Shown: positions 1 through 8,660, counted from the stretch's first letter. The stretch: 46,735 nucleotides of DNA from UBA1738 sp045538755 (GCA_045538755.1 JAZQEC010000019.1:1-46735); one strand, 5' to 3'. Numbers and translations: made by a program. Notes: generated by a model from the sequence alone, not told the origin.

Positions 1-2456
1 ATCAGGAATTCCAGACCGATGCAGCAAGCTCTATTGTTGACTTGTTTAAAGGTCAGGAAAAACTGCAATCAACATTTGAAATCTCTAATGGAACTCAGCT
101 GGCATTATTTGAAAACGATTTTGGTATTGGTAATGTAGTAAATATTTCAGCTGAAGATCTGATAAATAATATGCACGAAATTCAAAGGAAAAACAATCTT
201 CCTTTGACTGATGATGTTATAGATGAAAAAGGAGATGCGCATCGTTCCTTCAATGTTGAGATGGAAACAGGAACAGGTAAAACTTATGTATATACAAAAA
301 CCATCTTTGAATTAAATAAGAGATATGGTTTTACAAAGTTCATAATCGTTGTTCCGTCAGTAGCTATTCGAGAAGGTGTACATAAATCTCTTGAAATAAC
401 AAAAGAACATTTTCAGAATCAGTATGATAATGTTCCGTGCAGATATTTTATCTATAATTCAAGCAAGCTTTCAGATGTAAGACAGTTTGCTACAAGCAGC
501 AATATTGAGATTATGATTATCAATATAGACGCTTTCAAAAAGGCAGAGAATATCATTAACCAGGCTCAGGACAAGCTTAACGGCGAAACGGCAATGAAAT
601 ACATTCAGGCGACAAATCCGATTGTTATCATTGATGAACCTCAGAGTGTTGATAATACAGACAAGGCAAAGGAAGCGATTGCATCACTTAATCCTTCCTG
701 CGTTTTGAGATATTCTGCTACTCACAGAGAGAAAATAAACCTGATGTATCGCTTAACTCCGGTTGATGCATATCAGATGGGACTTGTAAAACAAATCTGT
801 GTGTCCTCAAATGAGGTTGCAAACGATTTTAACAAGCCATATGTGAAATTACTCTCCGTATCCAATGAAAGCGGATTTAAGGCTAAAATTGAGCTTGATG
901 TGGAGGCTAAAGGCGGCAGCGTATCCAGAAAAACTGTTACAGTTAAACCGAATGATGATTTATTCTTAATGTCAGGCGAAAGAGAACTGTATGACGGTTA
1001 TGCCATTGCCGGCATTGATTGTACTCCGGGTTTTGAATGCATTGAGTTTTCAAACACGGAAACTGTTATGCTTGGTAAGTCTATCGGCAGTATTGATGAA
1101 AATATTATCAAGGAAGCACAGATTAAAAAGACAATCAGAATTCACCTCGATAAAGAACTCAGATATCTTGATCACGGAATTAAGGTCCTTTCGCTGTTCT
1201 TTATTGATGAGGTTAAGAAGTACAGAACATCTGAAGGCGAAAAAGGTCCCTATGCAGAGATGTTTGAACGTTGCTATAACGAGCTTATAAACCTGCCCAA
1301 ATATCAGCCCCTTAAATCGCAGTTCCCGGCAGATGCAACTGCAATTCATAACGGTTATTTCTCACAGGACAAAAAGGGTGCATTCAAGGATACAAAGGGT
1401 GATACTGCAGCGGACTATGATACATACAACACAATTATGAAGGATAAGGAATGGCTCTTAAGCTACGACTGTCCGCTCCGTTTCATATTCTCACATTCTG
1501 CTCTTAAGGAAGGTTGGGATAATCCTAATGTATTCCAGATTTGTACTCTAATTGAGCAGAAATCCACTTTTACCTGCAGACAAAAGATCGGCAGAGGCTT
1601 ACGTCTTTGTGTAAACCAGGATGGCGAGAGAATTGAAGATAAGAACATCAATGTTTTGCACGTAGTTGCAAACGAGAGCTTCTCTGAATTTGCCGAAACA
1701 CTCCAGAAAGAAATTGAAACTGAAACAGGTGTTAAATTTGGTACTCTTCAGATTAGCCTTTTCAGCGGTATGACATATACCGAAACAAAGACAGTGGAAA
1801 AGACGATTACAAAAGATCAGGCACAGACGGTTGTTGAAGCACTCAAAACCGTTGGTGCGATAACTGCTGAAGGTAAAGTTGACACAACAAAAGCAGAGAT
1901 AGTGATTCCGAAAGAGCTTGAAACTGTTAAAGAAGAGGTTATCAAGGTTATCGAGGAAGAGAAAACAGTTGATGTTGAACAGATTGCAGGTAAATCATAT
2001 ACTGAAGAAGTAACGGAAGAAAAAACCGTTACCTATGACGATGCTCAGGAGCTTATTACTCATTTTGAACAAAAAGGTTATGTTTCAAAATCAGGTAAGA
2101 TTAAGGATACAATGAAAGAAGCGCTTCTTCACGGTACACTTGATTTGCCTAAGAAATTTGAAGCGGCAAGAGAGCGTCTTGAAAGCATTGTTAAAAAAGC
2201 AGATAACAAACTTCCTATCAGAGACGATTCCAAAGAGGTTATTGTCCGTCTTAATAAGCAGGTTATGTTATCACCTGAATTTATGGAATTATGGAATAAG
2301 ATTAAGCAAAAGACTGCATATAGAGTGCAGATAGACACGGATGTTCTTGTAGAGAACTGTGTAAAAGAGCTTAAGGCAATGCCGGAAATTCCAAAGGCAA
2401 GACTCATAACCAAAACAGCAAGCTATGATACAGTTGTATTTGTTTCGATATTTTGA
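1..2456 (+). pseudogene. Type III restriction enzyme Res subunit, truncated at both ends
   Basis: The reading frame is already open at base 3 (QEFQTDAASSIVDLFKGQ), so the true start lies outside the window and the TTG at 42 is not a start. Visible helicase motifs are Walker A ETGTGKT (near base 265), the DEPQ box (near 635), SAT (near 716), HSALKEGWDNPNV (near 1500) and RQKIGRGLRL (near 1580). This is the ATP-dependent translocase part of a type III restriction subunit, which works in complex with a Mod methyltransferase. Family members are usually close to 1000 residues and end in a PD-(D/E)XK endonuclease domain. Here the frame stops at about 818 residues, and the last residues are read from unrelated DNA, so the nuclease domain is missing. 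No mod gene is in the window; it would lie upstream. Family call is strong; loss of restriction activity is inferred. Confidence 0.9.
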
Positions 2457-2458
2457 TT

Positions 2459-2614
2459 TCGAACAGTTTTTACGCTGACTGTTTTACCGTTACTTGAAAC
2501 AATGATGTCGCCCTGCATATCTGTACGATATACTTTCACATCAGCATCACGCAGACGGCTTAATGTTTCTTCCGTCGGATGTCCGTAGTTGTTTTCACCT
2601 ACAGAAATAATACC
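2459..2614 (-). pseudogene. Fragment of a ComEC/Rec2-like MBL-fold hydrolase (C-terminal piece)
   Basis: On the minus strand the bases read ISVGENNYGHPTEETLSRL, then DADVKVYRTDMQGDIIV. This matches the C-terminal signature of the metallo-beta-lactamase domain of ComEC-type competence proteins and their stand-alone homologues (SVG.NxYGHP...L...VxRTD..G.I). Only about 50 residues are present, with no upstream catalytic HxHxDH part and no start. It is wedged between the broken Res gene and the broken toxin gene, in opposite orientation to both, so it is best read as rearrangement debris. Ends are approximate. Confidence 0.7.
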
Positions 2615-3271
2615 ATAACAACATATGATTATTTGAAACAAGGTGCTGATAAAAAGAATATTTGTAAGTTGAAAATCACAAAGACTTCATCAACTCCAGC
2701 AAATGAAGATACTGCCTCGATTTCGATTACTTCACCTCAAAATGGAAGTGTTTTAAAAACATATGATGGAGCTTCAATTAAGATTACTGGAACGGCATCA
2801 AATGTAAGTAGTGTAAATCTTATTGTAAATAATCAGAGTGTTTCAAATGTGAAAGTTTACAGCGGAAAATATGAAGCATACTATACACCGCAAGAGTCGG
2901 GAGAATATATTATTAAAGTCACTGGAACAGCAAAATATGGTGGCAACAATCCAACAGCACAAAGAACAGTAACGATAGTTGTTAATGATGATAGTGACGA
3001 ATTTGAAAATGCTACAGCAATAAAAGTAGGAACACACAGACTTTCTGCAATAGACTTAGAAAGCGATCTTGATTGCTATAGTATAACCCCATCAAAAGAT
3101 GGAAACTATCGGATATATACATCTGGAGAAACAGATACCTTAATTGATTTGTTCAATTCTGAATATATTTTAATTTCGTCATCTGATGATGATATTTCGG
3201 AGAAAAACGGTATGAACGCAGATATAAGTGTTTATTTATATAAGAATAGAACATATTACAACGAGCTTTAG
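2615..3271 (+). pseudogene. 5' part of a modular secreted protein: Ig-like and PPC-like domains, truncated
   Basis: No credible start exists; the nominal ATG at 2579 lies in the ComEC-like scrap. From about 2705 the frame encodes an Ig-like module (ISITSPQNGSVLKTYDGASI ... GEYIIKVTGTAKYG), then a segment resembling a bacterial pre-peptidase C-terminal (PPC) domain (DEFENATAIKVG ... DLDCYSITPSKDGNYRIYTS ... DTLIDLFN). These modules are typical of extracellular clostridial proteins. The frame ends at 3271 inside the PPC-like domain, and the peptidoglycan-binding continuation appears in another frame (next feature). I infer one original gene that lost its N-terminus and suffered an internal frameshift or deletion near 3250-3271. 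Signal peptide and promoter are not present here. Confidence 0.65.
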
Positions 3272-4104
3272 TTGCGTATGGATATATTGATTCAGCTGAA
3301 ATCCCGATAGATGAATACGGCTATTATGGTCCAACAACTCAGGCGGCTGTCAGAGAATATCAGGATGCGACATTGGGTTTTAATACAGGAAATGTTTCAA
3401 CACAAACTATCGCAAAGATGTTTAATCAAAATAATAAAACGCAAAAAGAACAGTCCACATTTGCAATGCTCAGTAATATAAATACATTTAAGGGAAGGCA
3501 TGATGCCGTGTGCGCAGCGGTTGAGGCACAAGTAAAAGCAAAAGGGTTTACAACATACAAAGAAGGATATTTGTATCATGCTGGATTAAAAGAGCTTGGT
3601 GGAAGATTTGATGTTGCTGGAGTGTCGGGAAGCAATAAACAGGTATGGGAGATTAAACCTGATACTGTGTATGGTAGAAGGACAGGCCCTATACAAGTTG
3701 CAACTTATGTTGCTGCAAGTAATATGCCAGACAACTTAAATCATTGGAAATATAAGGCTTATTGCCCATTGAAATTAGGTGATAATATTACATCAGGTAC
3801 AATAGCGTGGAAACCCGGAGAACAGATTTCATACTATTCAAAGAGTGATTTGGTAAATAAAGGTGTTGTCTATTACAGTATGTTGAAAAACTATCAACCT
3901 GTGTATGAGCCTGCTTTTTCTCCATATGTTGTACCTAAACCCAATGAAGATTATGCTCGTGTGACCATGCCATCGGCGCAAACATTAAGAAATGGATTGC
4001 TTACTGCCGGAGTTACAGTTCTTGCGTTATATGTAATAAAAAATGCTGTGGGTTTGCTATTAGCTCCTGCGAGCGGAGGCGCAAGTTTAATACTTTGTTT
4101 TTAA
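3250..4104 (+). pseudogene. Peptidoglycan-binding plus PD-(D/E)XK nuclease-like toxin module (5'-truncated)
   Basis: The frame opens at 3250 and begins with a PG_binding_1-like segment (ALVAYGYID ... GYYGPTTQAAVREYQ ... TQTIAKMF). From about 3480 it encodes a domain with the layout of a restriction-endonuclease fold: HAGLKELGGRFDVAGV, then VWEIKPDTVYG, then GPIQVATYV. This gives a D followed by an ExK pair and a downstream Q, as in polymorphic toxin nucleases. The C-terminus is a hydrophobic, glycine-rich tail of about 30 residues (TLRNGLLTAGVTVLALYVI...). There is no ribosome site or convincing start, so the module probably depended on the broken upstream half. Two candidate immunity genes follow 12 bases downstream. 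Nuclease fold is inferred from motif spacing; cell-wall targeting from the PG-binding part. Confidence 0.6.
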
Positions 4105-4116
4105 AGGTGACGGATT

Positions 4117-4998
4117 ATGAAGATATTTAATGATTCAATATATTTTACAATTAGTACGGCACAAGACCTTAGAGAGAACTATGCTATTACAGAGCTTTGC
4201 ATAACTAAAGTTATAGAGTTTCTTGAAACTATTACTGATACGGATTTAATGTTTATCTATAATGATGATAAAGGTCATAAATCTAAGAAGATAACGGAAA
4301 AAAGTAAACAAGAGCTTTTTACTAAATTAGGGTTGGGAAATATATTTGCTTTCGGAATTATGGAATATATGAAAAAGCAAGATTACTTTTGGAACGAGGA
4401 CGCAAAAGTTGGATTTCCTAATTTGGCGTGTAGTATAGAATTGGGAAATCCTAATAAATGGAGTAGTATAACAAACACATTTGATGGACTTGATGTTTCA
4501 ATTCCAACGGAATTGTTAAGTGATGAAAAGAGCATTAGAAAGTTTTATGAACTTTTCAAAGAATTACATTTAATTATGAAAGGTAGTAATTCTTTTATTT
4601 CTCGTGGAACATATACACCAACCTTGAAAATTATGAATGGTGCGCAATTTATACGAACATATTACACGATGAACGAGAAATGGGATGAATATGTTTGTGG
4701 GTACTTTTGGGGCAATGTTTTAAGTCAAAAACATCTTGAAAAGCTTGGTGGATTTGAGAGTATAAAAGAACAAGGGTTTTATAAGGTTGAAAAATGGAAT
4801 GATGATGTGTATATTCAACTTTCTGAAAACATATTTGATTATACCATTTCGGATGCAACAAAAATTCGTGAGTTTTTATTGCCGATATTTCCACCTAAAA
4901 AGGACAAACAATATTCAATTTATTCCTCGGTTGATGAATTGTCAAAAGCGCAACGGTCCGGAATACAGAATTTTATGTTAGAAGAAGATTTATTATGA
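4117..4998 (+). CDS. Putative immunity protein, type VI immunity (DUF3396)-like
   Basis: A 293-residue soluble protein without signal peptide or membrane segment, preceded by AAAGGTGA and starting 12 bases after the toxin-like module. Its C-terminal third has the pattern GYFWGNVLSQKHLEKLGG, a variable strand pair, then a ...ATKIREFLLPIFPP ending. This resembles the DUF3396/TsiV family of toxin-neutralising proteins, which share a W-x-LGG stretch and a similar tail. I recognise this only by pattern and the match is weak. Position directly behind a toxin C-terminus is the stronger argument: immunity genes of polymorphic toxins normally sit there. Likely cytoplasmic, binding the nuclease domain. 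It could also be an unrelated cargo protein. Confidence 0.5.
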   Translation: MKIFNDSIYFTISTAQDLRENYAITELCITKVIEFLETITDTDLMFIYNDDKGHKSKKITEKSKQELFTKLGLGNIFAFGIMEYMKKQDYFWNEDAKVGFPNLACSIELGNPNKWSSITNTFDGLDVSIPTELLSDEKSIRKFYELFKELHLIMKGSNSFISRGTYTPTLKIMNGAQFIRTYYTMNEKWDEYVCGYFWGNVLSQKHLEKLGGFESIKEQGFYKVEKWNDDVYIQLSENIFDYTISDATKIREFLLPIFPPKKDKQYSIYSSVDELSKAQRSGIQNFMLEEDLL

Positions 4999-5020
4999 TT
5001 AGTCTTTAGGAGAATTTTCA

Positions 5021-5734
5021 ATGAGTATATTTGAGGAAACAAAAAATAAACTTCACAAAAGCGTTACAGAACTCGGATTTAAACTCAAAGGACGAACATA
5101 TTATAGGTTAATGAATGGATATGTGCAGGGATTCAAACTATATACTTATAATTTAAGTTATTCCATACGTTTTTTTCAACAACCTCTTTGTTTCGGTATA
5201 GATAAAAAATATGAAGGAGGGGATATTCATATTTTTTGGTCTGGTGTTGGTCCGTTTTCGATTACGGGAATATATATTGGCGATGATTCATATAGTCCTA
5301 ACCCATTTGGTATTAAAGTAACACCTGAAAATTATGTAAATGAAGCAAGTGAAATTTTAGTTCGTTCATTTAATGAATATCTCTTGCCATGGTTTGAAAA
5401 AAGCAATACAATAGAAAAAGCTTATGAAGAAAACTGTTTGTTGTTTCACCATGATGGGAAATATCCCGCTGGCAGATACCCATGGTTGCTTCAGATGGGT
5501 AGGTGGATGGAAGCATCTGAATTTATCCATAAAAGAATTGAAGAATTAAAAGTTTATGAAAAACTGCCACACTACGTAGGCGAAAGCCTTACTACTGATT
5601 TAGAAGAGCTTTATAATGCCATAATTGAAAATAACGAATCGTATGTGTTGGACTATATTCATACTCAAGTAAATCAGACGATTAAAAATTTAGGATTTAC
5701 AAGAGATTTCAATAAGTTGAACAAAAAGATATGA
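5021..5734 (+). CDS. Putative second immunity protein, DUF4304-like
   Basis: A 237-residue soluble protein, 22 bases after the previous gene and preceded by TAGGAG. Its N-terminal half (LHKSVTELGFKLKGRTYYRL, then an aromatic-rich strand region) and the later LLPWFEKSNTIEKAYEE resemble DUF4304 proteins, small cytosolic proteins often found as immunity or orphan immunity genes in polymorphic-toxin loci. No catalytic residues are apparent. Together with the preceding gene it forms a tandem of two unrelated candidate immunity proteins, common where toxin cassettes have been exchanged. Family assignment is by eye; function is inferred from context. Confidence 0.5.
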   Translation: MSIFEETKNKLHKSVTELGFKLKGRTYYRLMNGYVQGFKLYTYNLSYSIRFFQQPLCFGIDKKYEGGDIHIFWSGVGPFSITGIYIGDDSYSPNPFGIKVTPENYVNEASEILVRSFNEYLLPWFEKSNTIEKAYEENCLLFHHDGKYPAGRYPWLLQMGRWMEASEFIHKRIEELKVYEKLPHYVGESLTTDLEELYNAIIENNESYVLDYIHTQVNQTIKNLGFTRDFNKLNKKI

Positions 5735-5744
5735 GGTGTCAAAG

Positions 5745-6905
5745 TTGAAAAGGATTTGTTTAATTATTTTATCAGTGTTAATTCTCTGTTCTAATGTATT
5801 TGCTGAAGAATTGAAAATTAACACAACAATACCTACCAAAGAAATTGAATTTTTACAAGAAAATAATGTCCTTGTTGGAGATCCAAACGGAGATTTGCGT
5901 GAGAACGACCAAATAACAAGGGCGGAATTTGTAACGATTCTTTGCAGAGCTATAGGCATTGAAGATATAGCCGAATCGGAAGAAATGCGAAACAAAGAGA
6001 TTTATGTTGATGTTCCAAAGACGCATTGGGCGGTAGGGTATATAAATGCAGCGACAGAGCATGGAGCAATTAATGGAGTTGGTAATGGCTTTTTCTGCCC
6101 GGAAATGTCCGTAACAAATGAACAAGCTATAAAGATTCTTGTTGCAGCTTGGGGATATACTGCTGAAGCAGAAAAACTTGGTGGATATCCAAATGGATAT
6201 ATGGCTATTGCACAACAGTTTGGTGTTACAGACTCGGTTTTATTTAATTATAGGTTAGCTTCAAGAAGATGGGTTGTTTCGGTATTTACATACAATATGT
6301 TGTCAGTTATGCCTAATGAAGTAGAACTTGAATTAGCGGCTTCAACAAAAATAGAAAAGGTCGAAAAACCAATAGGAGAAAATGGTTCGGATTATATTCA
6401 AAATCCTGCTGAAATCCTTGAACAAATTACACCTGAGACAATAGCATACGAAAGGAAAATTTTTGAGCAACGGGTGCCGGATGGTGAAAAATTTCCCTTA
6501 AAAGTAGAAAATGGTAAAATACTTCATATAGGAGAAGCAGAGTATGACAGTGCATCTTTAAGTATTGGTAAGCAAGATCAGAAAGATAGTGAAGCTCATA
6601 ATTTAAATGAACGTAGTGCGATTGACATTAGCAGCTATGAAGAAGGCAGATATCAAATAGTTGTAACATACAGAAAAAATGCTATTGTGGATTCATATTA
6701 CACAAATCTATCTATTTCTGATGGTGATGCGGTACTCGGACAAACCTTTAGAATAACATATCTCAGACATCAGCCAATCATAGATAATCAAAATACGGAA
6801 ATCAGCATTGACAATAGTTCGGATTATGAACTTCCTTTTAGTATGATACACGTGGTCGAAGAATCATGTTCTCTTCTGTCAGACTCCAACTTTGACGGAG
6901 CATAA
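5745..6905 (+). CDS. Short secreted SLH-domain protein, C-terminus probably altered
   Basis: I choose TTG at 5745 because GAGGTG at 5733-5738 is well spaced and the protein then begins MKRICLIILSVLILCSNVFA, a clean Sec signal peptide; GTG at 5736 overlaps that site. Two SLH-like repeats follow (FLQENNVLVGDPNGDLRE...ITRAEF and DVPKTHWAVGYINAATEHGA...), then a third partial one containing GGYPNGYM. SLH modules bind pyruvylated wall polysaccharide, so the protein should sit on the cell surface. The remaining ~200 residues are beta-rich and not recognised. It begins 10 bases after the immunity tandem. The last ~20 residues overlap recombinase-derived DNA in another frame, so the original C-terminus may have been replaced. 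Confidence 0.8.
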   Translation: MKRICLIILSVLILCSNVFAEELKINTTIPTKEIEFLQENNVLVGDPNGDLRENDQITRAEFVTILCRAIGIEDIAESEEMRNKEIYVDVPKTHWAVGYINAATEHGAINGVGNGFFCPEMSVTNEQAIKILVAAWGYTAEAEKLGGYPNGYMAIAQQFGVTDSVLFNYRLASRRWVVSVFTYNMLSVMPNEVELELAASTKIEKVEKPIGENGSDYIQNPAEILEQITPETIAYERKIFEQRVPDGEKFPLKVENGKILHIGEAEYDSASLSIGKQDQKDSEAHNLNERSAIDISSYEEGRYQIVVTYRKNAIVDSYYTNLSISDGDAVLGQTFRITYLRHQPIIDNQNTEISIDNSSDYELPFSMIHVVEESCSLLSDSNFDGA

Positions 6906-7410
6906 TCCGGGATGCTATGATAAAAAGATTCACGAGGATGAATTGATAGCATTAATTGATGAAGCAATTAAATTTGTTATGTTGAACAGCAAGGAAAAAA
7001 TAGCAAAGTATAAAGATGATGTTACCACATCAGCAAACGAATTAGGTGCAGTAAAAAGGGAACTTCAAATCGAAGTAGGCAGACTTGACAGATTAAAAGT
7101 AAAAAAAGAAAAGCTGTTCCAAAAATTAATGGATAACCAGATATCTGATGATGAGTATATGAAATTATCCGATGAGGTGGAACGCGAACAAATAATTGTA
7201 GAGGATAAAATCAGAGAGCTAAAGAAAAAACAGAAAACGGTTCTCGCTGCGAAGAAGGAAAAAGAAACAACCGTAAAAACATATAAAGAGATTGGGGCGA
7301 TTAAGAAGATTGATAGAAATGTAGTAGATAAGTTAATCAACAAAATGATAGTGAGTAAAGAGGGGAGAGTTGAATTGCATTGGAACTTCAAAAATATTTT
7401 TGCATGTTGA
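6847..7410 (+). pseudogene. Large serine recombinase, C-terminal remnant
   Basis: The frame reads PGCYDKKIHEDELIALIDEA, then a long charged coiled coil (about residues 40-150 of the remnant: EVGRLDRLKVKKEKL..., EREQIIVEDKIRELKKK...), then VVDKLINKMIVSKEGRVELH and WNF. This is the hallmark C-terminus of large serine integrases (zinc-ribbon edge, coiled coil, then the I.V...G.IEI.F ending). The catalytic resolvase domain and most of the recombinase domain are absent; the frame is closed by TGA at 6844 and overlaps the SLH gene. It marks a deletion that fused an integrase tail to the SLH gene. Confidence 0.8.
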
Positions 7411-7486
7411 AAGAGTGCATAAAGAATTCTATGTAAGAAAATAAGCACTAGAAAATGTGACTATAAGGAAAAGGTGATGTTATTCA
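7411..7486 (+). other. Short spacer between two recombinase remnants
   Basis: AT-rich spacer containing only the purine-rich ribosome-site-like AAGGAAAAGGTGA ahead of the second recombinase remnant. No attachment-site duplication could be recognised by eye. Confidence 0.4.
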
Positions 7487-7615
7487 GTGAAAAAGAAGAA
7501 AAAGCAAGAATACAAATGTTTTGTTTATTGTAGAGTTGGAACAGCGGAACAACTAACACAATCAGCAGACAAAGAAAAAAGAATAAAATTGTTGAAGATA
7601 ACAAAAAAGTATTGA
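7487..7615 (+). pseudogene. Serine recombinase N-terminal remnant (42 codons)
   Basis: From GTG 7487 the frame reads VKKKKKQEYKCFVYCRVGTA then EQLTQSADKEKR. It resembles the start of the resolvase catalytic domain (AIYCRVSTEEQ...S...Q), but the usual catalytic serine position in CRVS is glycine (CRVG) and the frame ends after 42 codons. A purine-rich AAGGAAAAGGTGA lies upstream. It sits 76 bases after the C-terminal remnant, so the region once held at least two serine recombinases in tandem, as in several clostridial integrative elements. Non-functional as it stands. Confidence 0.65.
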
Positions 7616-7641
7616 TAAGTTATCTAATTTACAAGAATAGT

Positions 7642-7670
7642 TTGCAATTTTTACATATTTATGATATAAT
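7642..7670 (+). promoter_or_regulatory. Sigma-A-type promoter ahead of a non-coding stretch
   Basis: TTGCAA (7642-7647), a 17-base spacer and TATAAT (7665-7670). The predicted start near 7676 is directly followed by the hairpin GGCGAGAA...TTCTCGC. The nearest gene (ppa) begins more than 400 bases downstream, so this promoter most likely makes a non-coding RNA or a very long leader. Confidence 0.7.
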
Positions 7671-7675
7671 ATAAT

Positions 7676-7970
7676 GGCGAGAAAATTCAGTATTCTCGCA
7701 GGTTCTAAAGAAATTTGTTCAGAGAAAATCAGTGGAATTTTTATCGGATATTTAGTAGGTCCTATTATTCACTGTTCGCCTGACTTGACACGAGCGAAAA
7801 GTAGTGAATATTGATATTGAAAGGCTTTTAGCTCTTTATACGCAAGGTCAGGACTAAAATAAACGTATATGCCTTTTTGGGTACAGGGTATAATTTGTTT
7901 CTTATGCGGACAAGACAAAAAAGAGCTTTTGAGCTGAATTTGCAGGTGTCATAAGCGGTTGTTCTTTTTA
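7676..7970 (+). ncRNA. Candidate structured non-coding RNA (class not established)
   Basis: After the promoter the sequence has no open frame but many complementary segments: GCGAGAA/TTCTCGC at the 5' end; ATTCACT (7767-7773) with AGTGAAT (7803-7809), continued inward by TTCGC (7775-7779) with GCGAA (7794-7798); CCTGAC (7779-7784) with GTCAGG (7847-7852); GTCC (7759-7762) with GGAC (7851-7854), which competes with the previous pair; TATACG (7837-7842) with CGTATA (7864-7869); CTTATG (7901-7906) with CATAAG (7950-7955), followed by a T-rich run. The length and mix of stems and unpaired blocks recall large clostridial RNAs such as the raiA-motif class, but I could not verify any class. It does not show the core signatures I know for RNase P RNA, tmRNA or SRP RNA. 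The 3' end is approximate. Confidence 0.5.
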
Positions 7971-8091
7971 GAATTATATGCGACAGCTTTTCAAACAGCA
8001 CGCAAAACCATTAAGGTATCTGTGATTAGGTTTTTAAAAATAACCGAATAAAATTCGGTATATAAAAATTTTTACTTGGAGTGTGAAAAAA
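7971..8091 (+). promoter_or_regulatory. Leader upstream of ppa with a small hairpin
   Basis: Contains the hairpin ACCGAATaaaATTCGGT (8043-8059) followed by an A/T-rich run, then the ribosome site TTGGAG (8076-8081) for ppa. The hairpin could end the upstream RNA or lie in the ppa leader. No coding content seen. Confidence 0.4.
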
Positions 8092-8628
8092 ATGGCTAAT
8101 AATATTTGGCATGATATTTCCCCGAAAAGAATTACAAAGGAAGATTTTATCTGCGTAATTGAAATTGCAAAGGGAAGTAAGAAAAAGTACGAGCTGGATA
8201 AGGAAACAGGATACATCATCCTTGACCGTATTTTATATACTTCAACGCACTATCCTGCAAACTACGGATTTATTCCAAGAACCTATGGTGACGACAATGA
8301 CCCACTTGATGTTTTGTTAATTTGTGCAGAATCATTAGAGCCAATGTCGCTTGTAAGAGCATATCCGATTGGTGTGATATCTATGGTTGATAACGGAAGA
8401 GCTGATGAAAAAATTATTGCAATTCCGTTTAATGATCCAAACTATAACCATTATACCGATATCGACCAACTTCCTGCACATATTTTTGATGAAATGAAGC
8501 ACTTTTTCTCTGTTTATAAAAATCTTGAGAATAAGGAAACGGCTGTTAATGAAGTTCATGGCAGAGAAAAAGCTATAAAGGTTATACAAGAAGCTATGGA
8601 AAACTATCTGGAAAATTTCTGTAAGTAA
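8092..8628 (+). CDS. ppa: Inorganic pyrophosphatase, family I
   Basis: Hydrolyses pyrophosphate to phosphate in the cytoplasm, pulling biosynthetic reactions forward. The family I signature DDNDPLDVL is clear, with the flanking HYPANYGFIPRTYGD segment and the later HYTDI and KHFFSVYKNLE motifs. I start at ATG 8092 (MANNIWHDI) because the GGAG at 8078-8081 is well placed for it and too close to GTG 8083; this gives 178 residues, normal for the family. It marks the return to core genome after the decayed island. The cca gene follows within about 30 bases and may share its transcript. Confidence 0.95.
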   Translation: MANNIWHDISPKRITKEDFICVIEIAKGSKKKYELDKETGYIILDRILYTSTHYPANYGFIPRTYGDDNDPLDVLLICAESLEPMSLVRAYPIGVISMVDNGRADEKIIAIPFNDPNYNHYTDIDQLPAHIFDEMKHFFSVYKNLENKETAVNEVHGREKAIKVIQEAMENYLENFCK

Positions 8629-8660
8629 AAATAAAAAAATCTAAAGGAAAGGACGGGGTG

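Noticed and set aside
2579..2617. ATG 2579 as the start of the Ig/PPC protein
   Set aside because: These bases belong to the antisense ComEC-like scrap; there is no ribosome site or signal peptide.
7676..7970. RNase P RNA, tmRNA or SRP RNA
   Set aside because: I could not find the conserved core signatures of these RNAs (such as the GAGGAAAGTCC core of RNase P RNA or a CCA-ended tRNA-like domain).
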